From assembly GCA_044238735.1 (NCBI GenBank), contig JBIICS010000174.1, positions 1 through 5,108 of the forward strand: 5,108 nucleotides of DNA, in the 5' to 3' direction. Each line of letters starts with the position of its first letter. Positions within the stretch are counted from its first letter, which is position 1. The notes below the pieces were generated by a model. The model worked only from the letters and a program-made list of their open reading frames with translations, ran no database searches and was not told where the DNA came from. Below are positions 1-5,108 of the stretch, in pieces. Made by a program: the position numbers and the translations under genes. Origin of the DNA: JBIICS01 sp044238735. GTDB taxonomy: Bacteria > Bacteroidota > Bacteroidia > UBA4408.

Positions 1-225
1 TTCACTTTGGTTCTGTTTTAAAATTGAAATACGTTCACCCGGATTCGTTACAATAATTCCTTTCTGTGGTTCAATTTCACCGGATAATATTTTAATAAAG
101 GTCGATTTGCCGGCACCATTTGCACCAATTAAACCATAGCAATTGCCAGGATTAAATTTAATGCTAACGTTATCAAATAAAATTCTTTTTCCGTATTGAA
201 GAGTAATGTTATTGGCCGAAATCAT
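1..225 (-). CDS. ABC-F family ATPase, YbiT-like (5' end only)
   Basis: The first 75 codons of a soluble ABC ATPase; the rest lies beyond the left edge. The protein begins MISANNITLQYGKRILFDNV, followed by a Walker A loop GANGAGKST at residues 34-42 and a Q-loop region ILKQNQ at about 68-73. The order of these pieces, including the NPGERISILKQNQ stretch, matches what I know of E. coli YbiT, where the same place reads ERIGKLRQDQ. ABC-F proteins carry two ATPase domains and no membrane segments; they bind the ribosome near the E site and affect translation or antibiotic protection. The subtype is inferred from the N-terminus only; the second ATPase domain and linker cannot be seen. The ATG is chosen because it lies 15 bases after a good -7 element and the conserved N-terminus starts there. 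No Shine-Dalgarno is visible, as is usual in this phylum. Confidence 0.9.
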   Translation of the reverse strand, partial: MISANNITLQYGKRILFDNVSIKFNPGNCYGLIGANGAGKSTFIKILSGEIEPQKGIIVTNPGERISILKQNQSE

Positions 226-240
226 TTTTTAAAATTTGCG

Positions 241-274
241 CAAAGGTAATAATAGTTTTGAGTTTAGTCCTCAA
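241..274 (-). promoter_or_regulatory. Probable promoter of the ABC-F gene
   Basis: Read on the minus strand, TACCTTTG (241-248) fits the Bacteroidota -7 consensus TAnnTTTG exactly. A TTG at 272-274 can serve as the -33 element, but the spacing is 23 bases, a little longer than the usual 19-21. The ATG follows 15 bases after the -7 element, so the leader would be only about 10 bases. The octamer repeat array begins 30 bases upstream of the -33 element. Confidence 0.55.
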
Positions 275-304
275 TTAGAATGTTTCACTAATCTTTTGAG
301 AGTC

Positions 305-416
305 CCAACCTTCAAACCTTCCAACCTTCCAACCTTCAAACCTTCCAACCTTCAAACCTTCCAACCTTCAAACCTTCCAACCTTCAAACCTTCCAACCTT
401 CCAACCTTCAAACCTA
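305..416. repeat. Tandem array of fourteen 8-base repeats, G-free on the + strand
   Basis: The stretch divides without gaps into fourteen octamers of two kinds, CCAACCTT (A) and CAAACCTT (B), in the order A B A A B A B A B A B A A B; the last copy ends in CTA rather than CTT. The five-unit block ABAAB stands at both ends with ABAB between. The array sits in the roughly 200-base gap between the feoB stop and the ABC-F start. The + strand has no G from 304 to beyond 430, so the minus strand, the coding strand for both flanking genes, is a C-free run of AAGGTTGG and AAGGTTTG. No octamer contains a stop codon in any frame on either strand, so the array is open throughout without being a gene. I believe similar CCTTCAAA-type arrays occur between genes in other Bacteroidota, but this is memory, not a search. 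Confidence 0.95.
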
Positions 417-425
417 ATACCACTA

Positions 426-2486
426 TTAAAATAAGTTAAAGGCAAGCAAGGCTGAAAAATAGGCAAGGCCACTTAAAAATAAAAATTGAATTACAGGCCA
501 TTTGATGCTTTGCGTTTCCTTGTATACAACAGCCATGGTGCTCATGCATTGCATGGCAAACAAATAAAAAAGTATTAATGAAATTCCTGTAGCACCATTA
601 AATACCGGTTTACCTGATTCGGGATTTCTTTCTTTCATTATTTTTTCCCTTAATGTATCCGTATTTTCGGTATCGCCAACTGAATAAATGGTAGCCATAG
701 TTCCAACAAAAACTTCACGAGCAGCCAATGAGGTAATGAGGGCAATACCTATTTTCCAATCGTAACCTAGAGGTTTAATTAAAGGTTCAATAGATTTTCC
801 TATAATACCAGCATAAGAGGCTTCAAGTTTTTCGGATGCTTTTAGTGTTTCCTTATCTGTTAAATCGGCAAGGCTAGCTGATTGATATTTCTTATCTATT
901 TCTTCAAAGCGATTGCCGGGAGCAAAGGAAGATAAAAACCAGAGAACCAAAGATATTATCAAAATTACTTTACCGGCTTCCTTAATAAATACTTTAAGCT
1001 TTTCTAATATTAACAATCCAATGGTGTTTAAACGTGGTTTTCTGTATATCGGAAGTTCCATCATAAAACTGCTGCTTTCCTCCGTTTTAATTATTTTGCT
1101 TAATATAAACGCTACTAATAAGGCCATAATAAAGCCCAATAAATAGAGAATTAAAAGGGTTAAAGCCTGATAGCTGATAATTCCCATAAAATATTGGGCT
1201 GGAATGGCAATGGAAATTAAAAGCGCAAAAACAGGTAGCCGGGCCGAACAACTCATGAGTGGTGTTACCAATATAGTGATAAGTCGCTCTTTTTGATTTT
1301 TTATTGTTCGGGTGCCCATTATAGCCGGAACCGCACAAGCCATTCCACTTATTAAGCTAATAACCGATTTTCCGTTTAGGCCAAAAATCCTTAAAATTCT
1401 ATCGCTTAAAAGACTAACACGAGCCATGTAACCTGTATCTTCTAAAATAGATATAAAAAGAAAAAGCAATGCAATTTGCGGTACAAAAACTAAAATCCCG
1501 CTTAAGCCTGCAATTAATCCATTAACTAACAAATCAGTCCAAAATCCAGTACCCAACTTAACTAAAATAAGTTTGCCCAGCTCGGCAAAGATCCATTCAA
1601 TTGCATCCATAGGGTAAGTTGACAAACTAAAAACGGATTGAAACACCAATAACATAATAAGCGAAAAAATGACGTAGCCCCAAATTGGATGTGTAAGGAC
1701 ATTATCGGCTTTACTGGTGAAATTTAATGCGGCTTGAGGATTATTAATTAAGCATTCACTTATTAATGTGTTTATTTTATCGTAACGAATTAAAATTTCC
1801 TTAGTTTGTATATTTCGGTAATTATTTAATTCTTCTTTAGTTTCAAATTTTTCAACACTGTTCTTGTTTTGAAATTTTACCCAATCCAGATAATTATTTA
1901 TGCCGTATTGATTGGTATTTAAATCATTTAGATGTAATAGGCTTTTACCCGATCTTGCGTTAGCCAAATTATCTTTTAAAACATCAATTCCTTTTTTATC
2001 AATACTTGAAATGCCGGTTACAAATACCCCTAAAAGGTTGCTTAGCTTAATAAAATTAATGTTTGTTTTATCATCTAAAAGGTCAATCATATTTAAAGCA
2101 ACAATAACCGGAATCTTTAAATCGATGATCTGACTTAGTAAATAAAGACTTCTTTTAAGGTTTAATGCATCCGCAACAAATAAAACTAAATCAGGATGAT
2201 CTTCATTTAATGGATTGGTTAATACGTCGAAAGCTATTTTTTCATCCAGAGATTTAGGGTTTAAGCTATAGGTTCCGGGTAAATCAATTAGTGTGTATTG
2301 AATGGTTTGATGAACAAACGTTCCTTGATGTTTATCAACGGTAACACCCGAAAAATTCCCGGTTTTCTGTTTTAATCCGGTTAATGCATTAAAAAGGGTG
2401 GATTTGCCGCAATTTGGATTTCCAATCAGGGCAATCTTTTTGTTTTGAATTGTTTTAGAGTAAGAATCTATTTTCGGATTAATCAC
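426..2486 (-). CDS. feoB: Ferrous iron transport protein B (GTPase-coupled Fe2+ permease)
   Basis: FeoB moves Fe2+ across the inner membrane. The N-terminal GTPase domain shows G1 GNPNCGKS (22-29), the G2 threonine in GVTV (T49), G3 DLPG (68-71), G4 NMID (132-135) and a G5-like ISS (159-161). A mostly helical cytoplasmic stretch (about 185-260) fits the guanine-dissociation-inhibitor region. From about 268 to the end there are roughly nine or ten hydrophobic segments. The two gate repeats carry the family cysteines: C384 in MACAVPA and C413 in MSCSARLP. AAREVFVGT (588-596) and C647 in MQCMSTMA are also typical. At 686 residues it is shorter than the 773 of E. coli FeoB and ends right after the last membrane segment, with no cytoplasmic tail. 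The start is GTG: it shares its first base with the feoA stop (TAGTG), no other Met codon precedes G1, and no Shine-Dalgarno is visible, suggesting translational coupling. No strong terminator follows. Confidence 0.97.
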   Translation of the reverse strand: MINPKIDSYSKTIQNKKIALIGNPNCGKSTLFNALTGLKQKTGNFSGVTVDKHQGTFVHQTIQYTLIDLPGTYSLNPKSLDEKIAFDVLTNPLNEDHPDLVLFVADALNLKRSLYLLSQIIDLKIPVIVALNMIDLLDDKTNINFIKLSNLLGVFVTGISSIDKKGIDVLKDNLANARSGKSLLHLNDLNTNQYGINNYLDWVKFQNKNSVEKFETKEELNNYRNIQTKEILIRYDKINTLISECLINNPQAALNFTSKADNVLTHPIWGYVIFSLIMLLVFQSVFSLSTYPMDAIEWIFAELGKLILVKLGTGFWTDLLVNGLIAGLSGILVFVPQIALLFLFISILEDTGYMARVSLLSDRILRIFGLNGKSVISLISGMACAVPAIMGTRTIKNQKERLITILVTPLMSCSARLPVFALLISIAIPAQYFMGIISYQALTLLILYLLGFIMALLVAFILSKIIKTEESSSFMMELPIYRKPRLNTIGLLILEKLKVFIKEAGKVILIISLVLWFLSSFAPGNRFEEIDKKYQSASLADLTDKETLKASEKLEASYAGIIGKSIEPLIKPLGYDWKIGIALITSLAAREVFVGTMATIYSVGDTENTDTLREKIMKERNPESGKPVFNGATGISLILFYLFAMQCMSTMAVVYKETQSIKWPVIQFLFLSGLAYFSALLAFNLF

Positions 2487-2710
2487 TATAAATCTACAAC
2501 AATGTGTTGTGCCTCTTGTTTTCTTAAACTTAATAAATATCCTGAGATTTTAAATACCATAGGATCACCTAAAGGGGCAATTCGCTCAAGTAATATGGGT
2601 TCGCCTGGTGTACAATTCATTTCCAATAATTTAAGAGCAATTTCTCCGCCGTTAACAGAGTCTATGATACCACCCTGACCAATTTTTAGCAGATTTGCAG
2701 CAGTTTTCAT
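2486..2710 (-). CDS. feoA: Ferrous iron transport protein A
   Basis: A 74-residue cytoplasmic protein of the SH3-like FeoA fold, which works with FeoB and is thought to modulate its GTPase-driven iron uptake. Family landmarks are visible: an N-terminal hydrophobic strand and turn (LLKIGQGGII, 7-16), the PGEPI turn (35-39), the APLGDP motif (45-50) and the closing LSLRKQEA (60-67) followed by a hydrophobic strand. The length is normal for stand-alone FeoA (about 75-85 residues); FeoA and FeoB are separate here, unlike the fused FeoAB of some Bacteroides. The gene overlaps feoB by one base, so the two are almost certainly one operon. The ATG start is supported by the family N-terminus and by a promoter-like TATATTTG 32 bases upstream. 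I see no convincing Fur box in front of it. Confidence 0.95.
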   Translation of the reverse strand: MKTAANLLKIGQGGIIDSVNGGEIALKLLEMNCTPGEPILLERIAPLGDPMVFKISGYLLSLRKQEAQHIVVDL

Positions 2711-2742
2711 GGTGTTTATTTAGTTTGAATAAATTATTAAGC

Positions 2743-2750
2743 CAAATATA
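2743..2750 (-). promoter_or_regulatory. Candidate -7 element upstream of feoA
   Basis: On the minus strand this reads TATATTTG, an exact match to TAnnTTTG, 32 bases before the feoA ATG. At the expected distance upstream (about 2770-2773) there is no TTG, only CTT, so the -33 element is poor. The site may be a weak or activator-dependent promoter, or a chance match in AT-rich DNA. Confidence 0.35.
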
Positions 2751-2786
2751 CACTTACATTAAGAGTATTTAAGTGATGATAGAGAG

Positions 2787-2806
2787 AATACCCTGTTTAA
2801 GGTATT
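2787..2806 (-). other. Weak hairpin at the end of the small lipoprotein gene
   Basis: AATACC and GGTATT form a six-base-pair stem around an eight-base loop. The stem overlaps the stop codon of the lipoprotein gene. The minus-strand sequence after it (CTCTCTATC) is not a U-rich tract, so it does not look like an intrinsic terminator. It could slow decay or cause partial termination between the lipoprotein gene and feoA, or have no role. Confidence 0.25.
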
Positions 2807-2948
2807 AATTAAAAGGCCCTCTGTTTTGTTGATTTTTATGAAAGCTAGGGCAATCGTTGCAACGATTTATTTTTCTTTTGGCACAAGAAAACAAAACCAT
2901 AGATATCAGAGTTGAAAGGAGAATGTTTTTAAAAGTTTTCTTGTTCAT
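2805..2948 (-). CDS. Small Cys-containing lipoprotein of unknown function, upstream of feoAB
   Basis: A 47-codon frame from ATG to TAA, lying between efp and feoA on the same strand. The protein starts MNKKTFKNILLSTLISMVLF: a basic n-region (K3, K4, K7), then a hydrophobic core (9-20), then a lipobox-like LFSC whose C22 would be the lipidated residue. The predicted mature part is only 26 residues, begins CAKRKINRCNDCPSFHKNQ and ends in GPFN. It has a CxxC pair (C30, C33) followed by Pro, and a histidine (H37), which could bind metal or form a disulfide. The complete signal-plus-lipobox layout in such a short frame is the main reason to call it a gene. I recall very short lipoproteins with CP-aromatic motifs in Bacteroidota but cannot name a family. 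It is not FeoC, which is a cytoplasmic winged-helix protein. It also differs from the FeoB-associated Cys-rich membrane proteins, which have a plain N-terminal membrane segment rather than a lipobox. A link to iron uptake is inferred only from the 94-base gap to feoA. Confidence 0.7.
   Translation of the reverse strand: MNKKTFKNILLSTLISMVLFSCAKRKINRCNDCPSFHKNQQNRGPFN
2852..2867. repeat. Perfect 16-base palindrome AATCGTTGCAACGATT
   Basis: The two 8-base halves are exact reverse complements with no spacer. It lies inside the small lipoprotein gene, over the codons for N28-R29-C30-N31-D32 and the start of C33. It could be a protein-binding site or simply a by-product of coding for the two cysteines. 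No U-rich tract follows at terminator spacing and the stem has no loop, so it is not a terminator. Confidence 0.9.
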
Positions 2949-2952
2949 AATT

Positions 2953-2990
2953 TAAAAATATAATAAGGCAGTTGAACCCATCAACTGCCT
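2953..2990 (-). terminator. Rho-independent terminator of efp
   Basis: AGGCAGTTGA (2966-2975) and TCAACTGCCT (2981-2990) form a perfect 10-base-pair stem with a five-base loop. On the minus strand it starts 12 bases past the efp stop codon and is followed by the T-rich stretch TATTATATTTTT. This should end efp transcripts and separate efp from the lipoprotein and feo genes. The other strand is also fairly T-rich after the stem, but no + strand gene needs it. Confidence 0.85.
2955..2984 (-). promoter_or_regulatory. Possible promoter for the small lipoprotein gene, inside the efp terminator
   Basis: On the minus strand a TTG (2982-2984) in the hairpin stem is followed after exactly 19 bases by TATATTTT (2955-2962), which differs from TAnnTTTG only in the last base. 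The lipoprotein ATG comes six bases later, so a transcript from here would be almost leaderless. The -7 match is imperfect and the region is AT-rich, so this is tentative. Confidence 0.3.
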
Positions 2991-3002
2991 GATAAATTAT
3001 TG

Positions 3003-3563
3003 TTATTTTACTCTATCGTTATAGGCACGGGTACGTGTATCGATTCTAATTTTGTCATCAATATTAACAAACAAAGGAACCATAATGGTGGCTCCGGTTT
3101 CAACTGTTGCAGGTTTTAATGTGTTTGTTGCTGTATCGCCTTTAACACCTGGTTCGGTATAAGTTACTTGCAACTCAACAAAAGTAGGTGGTTCGGCTAT
3201 AATGGGTGTTTCGCTTTCAAACGCAACTTTAACAGTCATGCCCTCCATTAAAAAGTCGTTACCATCACCAAACAATACTTTAGGCACATATACTTGCTCG
3301 TAGGTTTCATTATCCATACAAACTATATTATCACCCTCCTCAAAAATATATTGTAGTTCTTTGTATTCAACTCTAACAATTTCAACCGATTCGCCGGAAC
3401 GATAACGGTTTTCCATATTTTTTCCATTTTTTAAGTTACGCATTTTAGCTTGATAAAAAGCTCTTAAATTACCTGGTGTGCGATGCTGCCACTCAGTTAC
3501 AACACATAGTTCATTATTATGTCTTAATACTGTTCCTACGTTTACGTCAGATGTAGTTGCCAT
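3003..3563 (-). CDS. efp: Translation elongation factor P, variant with an Asn-tipped loop
   Basis: EF-P binds between the ribosomal P and E sites and relieves stalling at runs of proline. The protein has the full 186 residues expected and all three domains: a KOW-like domain (about 1-62), a central OB domain (about 66-125) and a C-terminal OB domain (about 130-186). The C-terminal signature is clear: EPGVKGDTATNTLKPATVE (137-155), VPLFV (162-166) and DTRTRAY..RVK at the end. The domain I loop reads TPGNLRAF (29-36). E. coli has KPGKGQAF there, with K34 modified by EpmA; the aligned residue here is N32, and there is no lysine in the loop. It also does not match the SGR loop rhamnosylated at R32 in Pseudomonas. 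R34 lies two places further on. The ATG start gives the usual MATT N-terminus. The gene has its own promoter and terminator, so it is probably monocistronic. Confidence 0.97.
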   Translation of the reverse strand: MATTSDVNVGTVLRHNNELCVVTEWQHRTPGNLRAFYQAKMRNLKNGKNMENRYRSGESVEIVRVEYKELQYIFEEGDNIVCMDNETYEQVYVPKVLFGDGNDFLMEGMTVKVAFESETPIIAEPPTFVELQVTYTEPGVKGDTATNTLKPATVETGATIMVPLFVNIDDKIRIDTRTRAYNDRVK

Positions 3564-3582
3564 TTAAATTAATTTTAATTGG

Positions 3583-3618
3583 TTGCAAATTTAAACTTAT
3601 AGCTTAAATTTCACAACT
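3583..3618. repeat. Long imperfect dyad covering the efp promoter
   Basis: On the + strand the inner arms are AAATTTAAACT (3587-3597) and AGCTTAAATTT (3601-3611), with a three-base centre; ten of eleven positions are complementary and the eleventh can form a G-U pair in RNA. The outer arms GTTG (3583-3586) and CAAC (3615-3618) extend the symmetry after a one-base offset. It reaches the stop codon of the upstream barrel gene and includes both promoter elements of efp. It could be an operator, a weak AT-rich terminator for the upstream gene, or both. Confidence 0.7.
3586..3616 (-). promoter_or_regulatory. Promoter of efp
   Basis: On the minus strand a TTG (3614-3616), immediately after the TAG stop of the upstream gene, is followed after 20 bases by TAAATTTG (3586-3593), an exact match to TAnnTTTG. 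The efp ATG lies 22 bases further on. Both elements and the spacing fit the primary sigma factor of Bacteroidota, making this the best promoter in the window. Both elements lie inside a long imperfect dyad. Confidence 0.75.
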
Positions 3619-5068
3619 AAAATTTAAATCCTGCTGTAAAAGTAATGCTGGCAATGTTATATTTGTTTATGGCTTCAGGAACATATTTAGAGGAATACAA
3701 ATAATAAAACTCTTTTTGATTCATTAAAAGTAGGCTCAAGTCCATAAAGAAATTTTCTTCTCTGTAGCCAATGCCCCCGGTATAAAAAACCCTAACAGCA
3801 TTTGTATTAAAATTAGCATTGTATGGAGATGCATAAATTCCATATCCTCCTCTAAGTACAAACGGATCAAGTCTAATTTCACCTCCAATTCTGATGTTTT
3901 GAGCCGCCGTATATTTATTTACGATATTGGTGTTTTCATTGCTAAAATTATAGTTACCACTATTTAATCGAGCTTTCCTGTAGTCTATAAATTCATAGTC
4001 AGCACTCAAAAGCCCTTTTTTTCCAATAATAAAAGCCATACCGGCATTAGCTCTTAGAGGAGTGGTAATTTGATAATCAAAATCAGAGCCTTTTGTTTCA
4101 AGATCAATATCTCCGGTGCTATCCCAGGTTGCTTTTATGTAGGTGCTGTAGTTGTCTGTTAATCCATAAATAGTGGGGGCTATAACCGAGGCACCAATTC
4201 TAAACCAATCCAAGGGTCTGTATATAAAACCCAGTTTTAAATTTAGACCATAACCTCTTGTACTTAACCTCTCAACCAACTGATAACTTTTTAAAAAATC
4301 AATGGTATCTTGTGTATCTTGTTCACTAAAATTAGATTTCTTGGAGAATTTAACGGAGTTAATAGAAAAAGCTCCGCCTAACAGTAATTTCTCTTTAAAA
4401 TTGCCACCAAAACTAAATGAAACCTCGTTCATCTGCCCGCTTAAATCTATATTTTGTGATTGCAAAACTCCACCATTGTAAAAAGGGGTTCGGTACTTGC
4501 TAATGCTTCCCGGAATAGTATCTAACAAATAAACGTTAAACATAGGGCCGGCAATAAAAGGATCCAGGTTATTGTAAGAAGTTCCTTTTCCGGCACTATT
4601 TCTATCGGCAAGAAAGGTTAAGAACGAATTTTGCGTATTGGCTCCTTGAACATTAATTTTATTATGAAAATAATGAGTTCTATTATAACTAAACGCAAAA
4701 TAATTGCTAACCCATCCATAATCAGAATTATCAATTTTATTGTGAATTAAAAATCCGAAGTTGGGAATATTTAAATTAATTTGACCGTTACTAATGGAAT
4801 TGTTAAAGTATGTGGTATTAGTGGTTTGATTAAACATATTTATACTGGCAACCATTTCACTTCTCCTATATACAGCTAACCCTGCAGGATTTAAATTTAT
4901 AGACGTTATATCACCACCTAGCGCCGTAAAAGCTCCAGCCATGCTGTTAAAGCGGGCGGTCCCATTTATAAAGGGTTGAGAATATCGTATGGCATCCACT
5001 TCGTTTTGTGCATAAGTAAAATTATGTATGCCTAGAGATAAGATTCCGGAAATAATTAAGGATTTCAT
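3617..5068 (-). CDS. Outer-membrane beta-barrel protein, OmpP1/FadL/TodX family
   Basis: A 483-residue protein with a signal peptide: K2, a hydrophobic core (4-14), and probable signal peptidase I cleavage after A20 (NFTYA, then QNEVDA). The N-terminal mature region GTARFNSMAGAFTALGGD (36-53) followed by INLNPAGLAVYRR (57-69) is the hallmark of FadL-type proteins, whose N-terminus plugs the barrel. The remainder alternates polar and hydrophobic or aromatic residues, as in membrane beta strands, and the last strand ends FTAGFKF with a terminal Phe, the usual barrel-assembly signal. FadL-family proteins pass hydrophobic compounds such as long-chain fatty acids or aromatics across the outer membrane; the substrate here cannot be told. 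Bacteroidota members are sometimes labelled hemin receptors; I see no haem-binding evidence to support that name, although feoAB is nearby. The next gene, efp, starts 53 bases downstream under its own promoter, so shared function is not implied. Confidence 0.9.
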   Translation of the reverse strand: MKSLIISGILSLGIHNFTYAQNEVDAIRYSQPFINGTARFNSMAGAFTALGGDITSINLNPAGLAVYRRSEMVASINMFNQTTNTTYFNNSISNGQINLNIPNFGFLIHNKIDNSDYGWVSNYFAFSYNRTHYFHNKINVQGANTQNSFLTFLADRNSAGKGTSYNNLDPFIAGPMFNVYLLDTIPGSISKYRTPFYNGGVLQSQNIDLSGQMNEVSFSFGGNFKEKLLLGGAFSINSVKFSKKSNFSEQDTQDTIDFLKSYQLVERLSTRGYGLNLKLGFIYRPLDWFRIGASVIAPTIYGLTDNYSTYIKATWDSTGDIDLETKGSDFDYQITTPLRANAGMAFIIGKKGLLSADYEFIDYRKARLNSGNYNFSNENTNIVNKYTAAQNIRIGGEIRLDPFVLRGGYGIYASPYNANFNTNAVRVFYTGGIGYREENFFMDLSLLLMNQKEFYYLYSSKYVPEAINKYNIASITFTAGFKF

Positions 5069-5108
5069 GATTTTTTATTAAATAAGATGTATTAAAAATG
5101 GAGGTTTT
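5069..5108 (-). other. Upstream edge of the barrel gene, no recognisable promoter
   Basis: The 40 bases before the ATG are A/T-rich on the minus strand (ending AATAAAAAATC before ATG). They hold neither a TAnnTTTG element nor a Shine-Dalgarno sequence. The promoter probably lies beyond the window. Confidence 0.5.

Noticed and set aside
305..416. CRISPR array
   Set aside because: Units are 8 bases and directly adjoining, with no unique spacers.
415..428. Hairpin TAATA-CCAC-TATTA at the feoB stop as a terminator
   Set aside because: Only five A/T base pairs, overlapping the stop codon, with no T-rich tail on the minus strand (GG-rich repeat follows).
236..439. A 67-codon + strand frame with a PTFKPSNL peptide repeat
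   Set aside because: It starts at TTG and is open only because the octamer array contains no stop codon in any frame. The peptide repeat is just the 24-base multiple of the DNA repeat.
913..1146. A 77-codon + strand frame opposite feoB
   Set aside because: It lies wholly antisense to conserved membrane-domain coding sequence of feoB and shows no recognisable protein features. The other short frames within 1087-2133 are shadows of feoB for the same reason.
2445..2678. A 77-codon + strand frame across the feoA/feoB junction
   Set aside because: Antisense to two well-supported genes, with no family resemblance or start signals.
2711..2804. Fur box in front of feoA
   Set aside because: AT-rich, but no stretch resembles the paired GATAAT-type inverted repeat well enough; the TTTG/CAAA symmetry around 2723-2746 has unequal spacing.
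3617..5068. Hemin receptor label for the barrel protein
   Set aside because: The NPAGLA region and overall layout fit the FadL/OmpP1 family. No TonB box, plug domain or haem motif is visible.

Overview
The window looks like ordinary chromosomal DNA from a low-GC member of the Bacteroidota. The evidence is consistent across it. Promoters fit the Bacteroidota form (TTG, about 20 bases, then TAnnTTTG). No gene start has a clear Shine-Dalgarno sequence. There is a short lipoprotein with a Bacteroidota-like lipobox. The EF-P has the loop PGNLRAF, which from memory resembles Chitinophagaceae/Sphingobacteriales-type EF-P; no search was run, so placement below phylum is inference.

Every supported gene lies on the minus strand. 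In transcription order, from the right end: a FadL/OmpP1-type outer-membrane barrel protein (3617-5068); efp, with its own promoter inside a long imperfect dyad (3003-3563); a terminator hairpin (2966-2990); a 47-residue Cys-containing lipoprotein (2805-2948); feoA (2486-2710) and feoB (426-2486), joined by a one-base TAGTG stop/start overlap; a G-free tract holding fourteen 8-base repeats (305-416); and the 5' end of a YbiT-like ABC-F ATPase (1-225), which runs off the left edge.

The clearest functional unit is feoA-feoB, the ferrous-iron importer: FeoB is the GTPase-coupled membrane permease and FeoA its small SH3-like partner. The small lipoprotein lies 94 bases upstream of feoA on the same strand and may belong to the same transcription unit, but that is inference from position and its CxxC motif. 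efp and the ABC-F gene both act on the ribosome but are not adjacent and appear to have separate promoters.

I found no mobile element, CRISPR array, tRNA, rRNA or defence system. The points worth a second look are the lipoprotein beside feoAB, the EF-P loop without its modifiable lysine, the G-quadruplex-capable octamer array, and the dyad covering the efp promoter. None amounts to a demonstrated new system.
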